This document shows, one piece after another, positions 1 to 5,072 of a stretch of 5,072 bases of DNA. The number at the start of each line of letters is the position of its first letter. The first letter of the stretch is position 1. The notes beneath the pieces were generated by a model that saw only the letters and a program-made list of their open reading frames with translations, was not told the DNA's origin and searched no databases. The stretch is from the NCBI GenBank assembly GCA_001629235.1, contig LUSA01000032.1:1640-6711 (forward strand). Direction: 5' to 3'. The stretch is from Marine group II euryarchaeote REDSEA-S43_B8. Its GTDB lineage: Archaea > Thermoplasmatota > Poseidoniia > Poseidoniales > Thalassarchaeaceae. The position numbers and the translations under genes were made by a program.

Positions 1-2069
1 TCCGTGGTGTTTCCATCATCTAACTCGTATGTGTGAGTTACTCCGGACCAGAAGTAGTTCGTTGGGTTGGCCTCGGCCTCCCAGTAGGGGTATGCAACGG
101 GTCCGTCCCAGGATTCGTTGTTTTCCTCGGGGTTGCCGTCTGCAGCGAGGCAAGTGTCAGTTCCGTTAGGCATACACTGGTAGTCACTGTTGTTGAAATG
201 GACAACATCGTACTCATCGTAGTCTTGACTGATCCAATACCTGTCCTCGTCTATGTGCCAAGAGGAATTGCCAATACCGTACTCGCCTGTGTACGAGTAC
301 TTGTTCAGGGTTGCTCCTGCGGAGTTAATGTTAGGCGAGTCGGTCTCGAAGTCGTTGAAGTAGACGACCGTGTCAGTACCGCCAAGTACCTCCCTGACCT
401 CAAGGTCGACGTCGAAGCTGCCACTCGAAATGGGCATCAGACCAGTGTTCTTCACAGTGACGTTGACCCATCGATTTCCTTCGCCGACGATGCTCTGGAA
501 TGTCGCAGGATCGGTTACCGAGGGTTCGATCTCGACTCTGGTAATTCCGAGGTCGTAATTATCCAGTACTAGCACGGATAGGTAATCGCCCTGGCCAGCA
601 TAACCTTGGGTATCCAACCACATGGCGTTGTTTGAGAATCTGTATGTGTAGTCCTCCTGTCCGATTACAACCTCTAGTGCGCTGTTCTCGCCTCCTTGGA
701 GCTGCCCTGGCATGGCCATGGTCGGTCTCCTACCTACGTCGAATGACAGAGGTGGGAGGTACCCGTTAGTATCTGGATCTGCTAGCAGAATCTGTACGGT
801 GTTCAGGGCTCTGAGGTTGGGCCTGAGAAGGAATGTCTGATTCTGAACCGTTGACTCCTGGGTATCCAAGAGGGTGAGGGATGTTGGGACGAAGAAGTCC
901 AGCTCTCCGTCCTGGTTAACGTCTGCAATGGTTACGGATGCACCGAGGAAGTCTCCGAAGTCGACGTAGTTCTGCTTGTCCCATCCTGAGGATGTCTTGG
1001 TGGCGTATGACACGTTTCCTGTGATTCCATCTACTGCTGCGATGATATCAATCTCATTGACGTCATCATCAGGGGTGGAGTCTGCGATATCGAACCCGTA
1101 CAGTGGGTAGTCGTGCTCAGCATCGAGTTTGAACTCGTGGATGGTCCCGGAGCCGGTTGGGTCCATTGGGTTGGGGAACTGTCCGGTAACGCAATCGTAC
1201 TCGAGCACGGTCACGTTGTCATAGGTCCCCGCAGAGTAGCCCACACCTGCATTGTATGGTGGGGTCCTGAGTAGCCAGATGTCCAGATCCTCGCACTCTC
1301 CTGGGACTGGTTCTCCGGTTAGTGGGTTCTCCAGGAGGTCCTCGTTCCAATTACCTAGCTTGAGATACTGATAGTAGCCACTTGTAAGAGGGACTGAAAT
1401 GGGTGCGTGCTGATTGGAGGGGAGGCTGTAGTCAGGTCCCTTGTATATCTGTATGAACTGGTTCGCGAAGGTTGAGTCGGTCGATGAGAATGCTACGTCC
1501 ACGTAACCGTCATCGTTGATATCTCCTACATCGAAATCTGCTAGATAGGGGTTGATTACCGTAATCGTATCGAACATTTCCTCCCATTCGTTGACCCTCT
1601 TGTCGCATTCTCCCTTGAGTACAGTGAGGTTCGCTGGCCTGATGAACGATTCACCGACGAACCTAACGTTCTGCTGGTAGTAGATGATGTCGTTAACATC
1701 GTCACCGTCGACATCGGCTATCTCCACGCGATTTCCGTCGGCGACGTCTCTGAATCCTGCCCTGTACGAGTCGTTGTTGGATATCTGGACATCCTGCCTG
1801 TCTGCGAAGCCGCCGTTTCCATCGTTGTATAGGAAGCTAATGAAGTGTCCAAAGCCGCTGCCGGAGCCTATGTCATTATCCCCATCGCAGTCCAGATCTC
1901 CGATCGTGATGTAGAGAGGATCTCTCTGGACTGCGTATTGAGTAGTGTGGGAAGCAGAAGCATAAGGCACTGCCGAGACGAACAGCGAAGTCAGCATGAG
2001 GAACACCAGTCCTACTGCCCTCCTGCCGCTTCCATGCTTACGGTTTCCATTCATACTTACGTTCATCAT
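1..2069 (-). CDS. Secreted FG-GAP repeat (integrin-alpha-like propeller) protein with CARDB-like domain, C-terminus beyond window
   Basis: The frame is open from ATG at 2069 to the window edge: 689 codons with no stop. Residues 1-39 form a Sec signal peptide, with basic stretch RKHGSGRR, hydrophobic core VGLVFLMLTSLFV and likely cleavage after ASA at 39. Residues about 50-400 carry FG-GAP/VCBS calcium loops: D58-D66, D119-D127, D183-D191 and D383-D391, the last preceded by FGDFLGAS. A variant loop lies near 330-341. Residues about 511-565 (WVNVTVKNTG) resemble a CARDB or similar Ig-like adhesion domain. From YYFNDFE at 570 a further tryptophan- and tyrosine-rich beta domain follows. Cysteines at 61, 155, 259, 293, 632 and 640 could form disulfides. 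By family this is a surface or secreted protein for adhesion or ligand binding; no enzymatic motif or membrane anchor is seen, but the C-terminus is missing. ATGs at 2066 and 2054 are alternative starts; none has a Shine-Dalgarno site. Arginine is mostly AGG/AGA. Confidence 0.92.
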   Translation of the reverse strand, partial: MMNVSMNGNRKHGSGRRAVGLVFLMLTSLFVSAVPYASASHTTQYAVQRDPLYITIGDLDCDGDNDIGSGSGFGHFISFLYNDGNGGFADRQDVQISNNDSYRAGFRDVADGNRVEIADVDGDDVNDIIYYQQNVRFVGESFIRPANLTVLKGECDKRVNEWEEMFDTITVINPYLADFDVGDINDDGYVDVAFSSTDSTFANQFIQIYKGPDYSLPSNQHAPISVPLTSGYYQYLKLGNWNEDLLENPLTGEPVPGECEDLDIWLLRTPPYNAGVGYSAGTYDNVTVLEYDCVTGQFPNPMDPTGSGTIHEFKLDAEHDYPLYGFDIADSTPDDDVNEIDIIAAVDGITGNVSYATKTSSGWDKQNYVDFGDFLGASVTIADVNQDGELDFFVPTSLTLLDTQESTVQNQTFLLRPNLRALNTVQILLADPDTNGYLPPLSFDVGRRPTMAMPGQLQGGENSALEVVIGQEDYTYRFSNNAMWLDTQGYAGQGDYLSVLVLDNYDLGITRVEIEPSVTDPATFQSIVGEGNRWVNVTVKNTGLMPISSGSFDVDLEVREVLGGTDTVVYFNDFETDSPNINSAGATLNKYSYTGEYGIGNSSWHIDEDRYWISQDYDEYDVVHFNNSDYQCMPNGTDTCLAADGNPEENNESWDGPVAYPYWEAEANPTNYFWSGVTHTYELDDGNTT
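897..1898 (-). repeat. FG-GAP/VCBS calcium-loop repeats within the secreted protein
   Basis: These are protein-level repeats. Loops of the form D-x-[DN]-x-D-G-x-x-D occur at residues 58-66 (DLDCDGDND), 183-191 (DINDDGYVD) and 383-391 (DVNQDGELD), with a near match at 119-127 (DVDGDDVND). Spacing between the first three is 61-64 residues, the usual size of one propeller blade. The 200-residue gap to the last loop holds a variant (PDDDVNEID, 333-341) and a loop-less strand (CEDLDIWLL, from 259), so about six or seven blades are plausible. In this family the loops bind calcium. Blade count is inferred. Confidence 0.8.
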
Positions 2070-2070
2070 G

Positions 2071-2092
2071 GTAGTTCGGACTTTCCGACCAC
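2071..2092 (-). promoter_or_regulatory. Small inverted repeat just upstream of the secreted-protein start
   Basis: On the minus strand, TCGGA and TCCGA form a perfect 5-base inverted repeat around AAG. The outer bases GTGG and CTAC extend the stem by four pairs (one G-T) past a single bulged A. The hairpin ends one base before ATG 2069. No U-tract follows, so it is not an intrinsic terminator. It could be an operator half-site pair over the transcription start or a 5' RNA hairpin. It may also be chance. Confidence 0.3.
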
Positions 2093-2094
2093 TC

Positions 2095-2104
2095 TTATGC
2101 ATTA
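2095..2104 (-). promoter_or_regulatory. Candidate TATA-like promoter element for the secreted-protein gene
   Basis: The minus strand reads TAATGCATAA in the 76-base gap. Its centre is about 30 bases before ATG 2069, so archaeal TATA-to-start spacing would put transcription at or very near that ATG, giving a leaderless message. That agrees with the absence of a Shine-Dalgarno site there. A near copy, TAATGCATCA, lies upstream at 2121-2130. The match to an archaeal TATA consensus is weak, and a purine-rich BRE is not clear. Confidence 0.35.
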
Positions 2105-2145
2105 CCGAGACGTGTTTTTTTGATGCATTAGGGAATGTCGTCGAA

Positions 2146-2601
2146 TTACTTCATCTCCAGCCAGCTTGGATTAGGCGAATAACTTACTTCTTCGCCACCG
2201 TAGACCTTCTCGAGCCTCCCCATTAGCCATAGCCTGTCTAGGAAAATCTCCAGATCGATTCTCTCTCTGTTCATTCTCTCTCCTACAAGGAGCTCTATGG
2301 TCCCAACATCCAACGATGAGTGTCCATGCTCCCTTACGATTAACGTCAGGAGAATTTGGAGCCAGGACTCTGCCATCGGATCCCCGGACAGATTGTTATT
2401 GAGGGGTTCAGGGTCCTCAATCTCGTCCAGGAATTCCATTATCGCCTTGATGTCCGGCTTCGTCTTCTTCGAGATTCCGTGCTCTTCGGCCTTCGATGCC
2501 AGGTTGAGGTCACCGACCTTCCTTACTATGGATGGGATTCTGGACGGATCAGGTGGAGGACCGGGGAGCCCATTTTCTGATTCGGATTCGTCTTCTGCCA
2601 T
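2146..2601 (-). CDS. Small acidic hypothetical protein, possible C-terminal winged-helix fold
   Basis: This 151-residue protein is not recognised. The start is ATG 2601 (MAEDESESEN), chosen because GAGGT lies 6 bases upstream; an in-frame TTG at 2634 would add 11 residues, overlap the acnA stop and has no ribosome site. Residues 1-20 are acidic, then proline-rich (GLPGPPPDP), and probably disordered. Residues 22-62 are charged and likely helical. Residues 76-93 form an amphipathic helix (MAESWLQILLTLIVREHG). Residues 95-147 look like helix, helix, then a hairpin (LWLMGRLEKVYGGEEVSYSPN), the shape of a small winged-helix domain; this is inference from pattern only. There are no cysteines, signal peptide or membrane span, so it should be cytoplasmic. 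It lies 29 bases after acnA and is probably read on the same transcript. A regulatory or scaffolding role is possible but unsupported. Confidence 0.8.
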   Translation of the reverse strand: MAEDESESENGLPGPPPDPSRIPSIVRKVGDLNLASKAEEHGISKKTKPDIKAIMEFLDEIEDPEPLNNNLSGDPMAESWLQILLTLIVREHGHSSLDVGTIELLVGERMNRERIDLEIFLDRLWLMGRLEKVYGGEEVSYSPNPSWLEMK

Positions 2602-2607
2602 TCTATT

Positions 2608-2612
2608 ACCTC
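2608..2612 (-). promoter_or_regulatory. Shine-Dalgarno site (GAGGT) of the 151-residue protein
   Basis: GAGGT lies on the minus strand with 6 bases before ATG 2601. It decides the start in favour of this ATG over the upstream TTG at 2634. It also shows that this gene is initiated independently after the acnA stop at 2631-2633. Confidence 0.7.
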
Positions 2613-2630
2613 GATGCTGCGTGAGTGAAT

Positions 2631-3656
2631 TCAATCTTTTGCCAGATTCCTGAGGACCGTTTGCAGGATTCCTCCGTTTCTGTAGTACTCGACCTCTACT
2701 GGCGTCTCCAATCTGACAATAACAGGGAAACTGACCACTGTCCCGTCCCCCTTCTTCGCTGTTACGATTATCTCAGAGAACGGATCGAGATCACCGGATG
2801 CAGGGATGCTGTAGAGCTCGGTGCCATCGAGACCCAATGATTCTGCATCGGCCCCATCAGAGAATGCTAGTGGGAGGACTCCCATTCCCACCAGGTTAGA
2901 CCTATGGATCCGCTCGTATGACTTGGCTATAACGGCCCTTACGCCAAGAAGGAAGGTGCCTTTTGCAGCCCAGTCCCTGCTGCTTCCGGAGCCATACTGA
3001 GAGCCTGCCAATACCACTAGTTGCGTGGATTCTGATTGGTACCTCTCACTGGCTTCGTGTATGGAAACTACCTCGTTGGTTGGAAAGTGTGTTGTGAGTC
3101 CGCCCTCGGTTCCGGGTGCAGTCTGGTTCCTCATCCTGATGTTGGCGAATGTCCCCCTGATCATTACCTCATGATTGCCTCGACGACTCCCGAAGGAGTT
3201 GAAGTCTCGGGGTTCGACTCCCTTGCTCATCAGATACTTACCCGCTGGACCGCTGCTGGGGAAGGCCCCCGCAGGACTGATGTGATCCGTAGTAACCGAG
3301 TCGCCGACCTTCACCAGGACCCTCGCATCCTCTATCGGTTCCACGGGAGATGGTTCAGGTTCGATGCCCTGGAAGAAAGAGGGCAGGCGCACGTACGTGG
3401 AATCCTCGTCCCACGGGAAAAGTTCGCTTGCTTCACTAGGAATCGAGTCCCATCTGGGCTCACTTAGAACATCTGAGTATCGCCTGATGAACATCTCCGG
3501 ACCAATAGCGGCTTCTACGGTTCTACGAATCTCATCATCACTAGGCCAGATGTCTGACAGCATCACAGGCTCTCCTGCACCTTCCAAACCAAGGGGTTCC
3601 TTGCTGAAATCTATGTCCAATGTTCCTGCCAGAGCGTAGGCCACTACCAAAGGCAA
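2631..3656 (-). CDS. acnA: Aconitase A, C-terminal fragment (end of domain 3, linker and swivel domain 4)
   Basis: Homology begins at PLVVAYALAG (from 3653) and runs to the stop. Landmarks are EPVMLSDIWPS, EMFIRRYSDV, DSTYVRLPSFF, GDSVTTDHISPAG, FNSFGSRRGNHEVMIRGTFANI, QYGSGSSRDWAAKG (about 2964-2999, holding the catalytic serine and a substrate-binding arginine of the family), SYERIHRSNLVGMGVLPL and YYRNGGILQTVLRNL. The nominal TTG start at 3656 has no Shine-Dalgarno site and sits on the deletion join, so it is almost certainly not a real start. This piece is probably untranslated unless ribosomes reinitiate. The missing upstream codons, not this part, explain the loss of function. Confidence 0.85.
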   Translation of the reverse strand: MPLVVAYALAGTLDIDFSKEPLGLEGAGEPVMLSDIWPSDDEIRRTVEAAIGPEMFIRRYSDVLSEPRWDSIPSEASELFPWDEDSTYVRLPSFFQGIEPEPSPVEPIEDARVLVKVGDSVTTDHISPAGAFPSSGPAGKYLMSKGVEPRDFNSFGSRRGNHEVMIRGTFANIRMRNQTAPGTEGGLTTHFPTNEVVSIHEASERYQSESTQLVVLAGSQYGSGSSRDWAAKGTFLLGVRAVIAKSYERIHRSNLVGMGVLPLAFSDGADAESLGLDGTELYSIPASGDLDPFSEIIVTAKKGDGTVVSFPVIVRLETPVEVEYYRNGGILQTVLRNLAKD

Positions 3657-5072
3657 CTACGCTGAATCCCAGAGAGTCCAGGTCATCGGAAAGACCCGAT
3701 GCATCGTAGTACTCGGTAACGACTCTGCTGCCAGGAGCTAGGCTGGGCTTAACCCAAGGCTTGATCTGCAATCCTCTTGATCTGGCATTCCTAGCCATCA
3801 ATCCTGCTGCGATCATCACACTTGGATTGCTGGTATTGGTGCAGCTAGTTATGGCTGCGATAACCACGTCTCCGTGATTCAAAACACATCCCCTTCCCTC
3901 TATCGGTGACGAGTCTGAGTTCCTACTGGGGTCAATCCCATGGCCCTGATGGCCCGTCTCAGCATTCAGGCTGGCTCTCCAGTGAGACTTCATTTCTGAC
4001 AGTGAGACTCTGTCCTGAGGCCTCTTTGGTCCGGAAAGTGAGGGTTCTACAGTTCCCAGGTCCAATTCGAGATTCGATGTGAATTTGGGGGTAGTCGATG
4101 ATTGTTCATAGAATAGTCCCTGAGCCGACATGAATCGCTTCACATCCTCCACGTGATCAGTGTCTCTTCCTGAGAGTATCATGTAGTCAAGAGTGGTCTG
4201 GTCGACGGGGAAGAAGCCGCATGTTGCCCCATACTCAGGTGCCATATTTGCAATAGTGGCCCTATCTGGTAGGCTCAGGCTAGAGAGTCCTTGACCATGG
4301 AACTCTACGAATTTTCCAACGCAGCCATGCTCCCTGAGCATCTCAACTATTCTCAGAGTCATATCAGTCGCTGTAACTCCTGGTTGTAGTTCTCCGCTTA
4401 GTTCGAAACCTACAACCTCTGGAAGCAGCATGTAGATCGGCTGTCCTAGCATCACGGCTTCTGCCTCTATTCCACCGACACCCCAACCAAGAACCCCCAA
4501 TCCGTTGATCATGGTAGTATGGGAGTCGGTTCCCACAAGGGAGTCTGGAATCCAAGTTCCATCTTCCTCCCTGGCTACGCTAGCGATCCATTCTAGATTC
4601 ACCTGGTGCACTATTCCCCTTCCAGGCGGGACTGCCCTGAAGTTGTCAAGGCTCAATTGCCCCCATTTCAGGAACTTGTACCTCTCTGAGTTCCTCTCAT
4701 ATTCTATCTCCAAGTTACGCTCTCTGGCATCCGGAAATAGTCCAGATACATCCACTTGGACAGAGTGATCGATTACGAGATCTACAGGAACTTGAGGGTT
4801 CACCTTCGCCGGATCGCCCCCGAGATCCTTCATTGCATCTCTGAGTGCTGCAATATCCACTATTGCAGGGACTCCAGTAAAGTCCTGTAGAATGACCCTA
4901 CTGGGACTGAAAGGAATCTCCTCTGGCTTCATTTCTGGTGACCAGGAGGCTATTCTACTGACATCTTCCTCATTCACTAGGAATCCATCGCATTTTCTCA
5001 GAGCGGACTCAAGAAGTATCCTGATGGAGAATGGGATCTCGTCCAATTTGCACAATCCCCTTTCCTCAAGGG
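3541..5072 (-). CDS. acnA: Aconitase A, N-terminal fragment (domains 1-2 and part of 3)
   Basis: The frame is open from the window edge through LEERGLCKLDEIPFSIRI; the TTG at 5055 is internal to the family alignment and not a real start. Landmarks in order are LQDFTGVPAIVD, VIDHSV, RYKFLKWGQ, GIVHQVNLEW, VGTDSHTTMINGLGVLGWG with GVGGIEAEAVMLGQP, VGKFVEFHG, PEYGATCGFFPVD, SGPKRPQDRVSL and ITSCTNTSNPSV, then KPSLAPGSRVV and LDSLGFSVVAFG. These contain the substrate-binding DSH region and the first Fe-S cysteine (405th codon counted from 5055). Homology stops after AFG (about 3646). The last 34 codons, to TAG at 3541-3543, are out-of-frame readthrough of the C-terminal part and resemble nothing. 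A protein ending here would lack two cluster ligands and the swivel domain and is unlikely to be stable. Confidence 0.85.
   Translation of the reverse strand, partial: LEERGLCKLDEIPFSIRILLESALRKCDGFLVNEEDVSRIASWSPEMKPEEIPFSPSRVILQDFTGVPAIVDIAALRDAMKDLGGDPAKVNPQVPVDLVIDHSVQVDVSGLFPDARERNLEIEYERNSERYKFLKWGQLSLDNFRAVPPGRGIVHQVNLEWIASVAREEDGTWIPDSLVGTDSHTTMINGLGVLGWGVGGIEAEAVMLGQPIYMLLPEVVGFELSGELQPGVTATDMTLRIVEMLREHGCVGKFVEFHGQGLSSLSLPDRATIANMAPEYGATCGFFPVDQTTLDYMILSGRDTDHVEDVKRFMSAQGLFYEQSSTTPKFTSNLELDLGTVEPSLSGPKRPQDRVSLSEMKSHWRASLNAETGHQGHGIDPSRNSDSSPIEGRGCVLNHGDVVIAAITSCTNTSNPSVMIAAGLMARNARSRGLQIKPWVKPSLAPGSRVVTEYYDASGLSDDLDSLGFSVVAFGSGLRSGRNIGHRFQQGTPWFGRCRRACDAVRHLA
3646..3653 (-). other. 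acnA: Deletion join inside acnA, with 8-base string shared by both flanks
   Basis: The minus strand reads GTAGTTG, then CCTTTGGT, then AGTGGCCTAC. Read in the upstream frame, the string completes VV-A-F-G, which aligns with LVGYG just before the CTTC motif of E. coli AcnA. Read in the downstream frame it gives P-L-V of PLVVAYALAG. Because it fits both sides, the parental gene probably had CCTTTGGT twice, about 164 nt apart, and one copy plus the interval was lost. The parental sequence is not available here, so the second copy is inferred. Confidence 0.65.

Larger units (their letters stand above)
2631..5072 (-). pseudogene. acnA: Aconitate hydratase A (aconitase) disrupted by an internal out-of-frame deletion; 5' end beyond window
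   Basis: Aconitase A isomerises citrate to isocitrate through cis-aconitate in the TCA cycle, in the cytoplasm, using a [4Fe-4S] cluster. The locus matches the AcnA/IRP1 family from about residue 25-35 to the C-terminus (LRNLAKD, stop TGA at 2631-2633). About 54 codons plus 2 bases are missing at 3646-3653, shifting the frame. The first cluster cysteine survives (SCTNTSNPS, codon 3841-3843); the segment that should carry the other two (family motif GYGCTTCIGNSG) and SGNRNFEGR is absent. Visible codons plus the gap and the missing N-terminus give roughly 890-900 residues, the normal family length, so nothing else is lost. Both sides are otherwise intact with no additional stops, so the lesion is recent or artefactual. 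As read, no active aconitase could be made. LeuC/LeuD-type enzymes are ruled out by the full AcnA collinearity. Confidence 0.85.

Noticed and set aside
33..572. A 179-codon open frame on the plus strand.
   Set aside because: It lies wholly antisense to the secreted-protein gene, has no ribosome site, and its translation is a low-complexity valine-rich string with no recognisable motif.
1953..2069. Twin-arginine (Tat) signal from the RR at residues 16-17.
   Set aside because: The residues around RR (GSGRRAVGL) do not fit S/T-R-R-x-F-L-K. The hydrophobic core and ASA site fit a Sec signal better.
2115..2121. T7 tract on the plus strand as a transcription terminator.
   Set aside because: All genes run on the minus strand, where this is an A-tract. 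No plus-strand gene would use it.
2602..2634. TTG start at 2634 for the small hypothetical protein (162 residues).
   Set aside because: It overlaps the acnA stop and lacks a ribosome site, while ATG 2601 has GAGGT at good spacing.
1684..3639. Several other plus-strand open frames of 62-143 codons across 1684-3639.
   Set aside because: All overlap strongly supported minus-strand genes in antisense. Their products show only the shadow composition of those genes.
3541..3656. Programmed ribosomal frameshift joining the two acnA fragments.
   Set aside because: A shift would not restore the missing 54 codons or so with the CxxC motif. No typical slippery heptamer is evident at the join.
4364..4768. 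Short open frames at 4364-4555 (minus) and 4505-4768 (plus).
   Set aside because: They lie inside the conserved acnA N-terminal part in other frames, where the AcnA frame gives an unambiguous family match.
2631..5072. A naturally two-subunit aconitase or LeuC/LeuD-like split enzyme.
   Set aside because: Natural splits fall between domain 3 and the swivel domain. Here the break is inside domain 3, frames overlap, and essential cluster-binding sequence is absent.

Overview
The window carries three genes, all on the minus strand. In order of transcription (high to low coordinate) they are an aconitase A gene (acnA), a small acidic protein of unknown function, and the first 689 codons of a large secreted repeat protein. 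Nothing on the plus strand looks coding. No tRNA, rRNA, CRISPR array, transposase or integrase gene is visible.

Organism: I infer a marine planktonic archaeon of the Marine Group II / Poseidoniia type, with moderate to low confidence. Supporting signs are a large Sec-exported protein with FG-GAP propeller repeats followed by a CARDB-like domain and many N-glycosylation sequons, arginine written mostly as AGG/AGA, and a start on the secreted gene without a Shine-Dalgarno site but with an AT-rich box about 27 bases upstream. No ribosomal marker is present, so a bacterial origin is not excluded.

Positions 2631-5072 hold acnA, with its 5' end beyond the right edge. It is broken. The N-terminal part (5072 to about 3646) and the C-terminal part (about 3653 to 2631) are each well conserved over their full length but lie in different frames. 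Alignment from memory to E. coli AcnA shows this is not a one-base frameshift: about 54 codons plus 2 bases (about 164 nt) are missing at the join. The lost segment should carry the CxxC pair that supplies two of the three cysteine ligands of the [4Fe-4S] cluster, and the SGNRNFEGR motif. The join falls on an 8-base string (CCTTTGGT) that fits both flanks, which suggests deletion between short direct repeats. It may be a real pseudogene or an amplification or assembly artefact.

Positions 2146-2601 hold a 151-residue unrecognised protein, 29 bases after the acnA stop and with its own GAGGT site, so probably co-transcribed with acnA. Positions 2070-2145 are a 76-base intergenic gap with a candidate promoter and a small inverted repeat. 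Positions 1-2069 hold the secreted FG-GAP protein, which runs off the left edge.

The genes do not form an obvious shared pathway: a central-carbon enzyme with a small downstream companion, then a separately promoted surface protein. I found no clear new defence or mobile system. The most notable observation is the acnA internal deletion.
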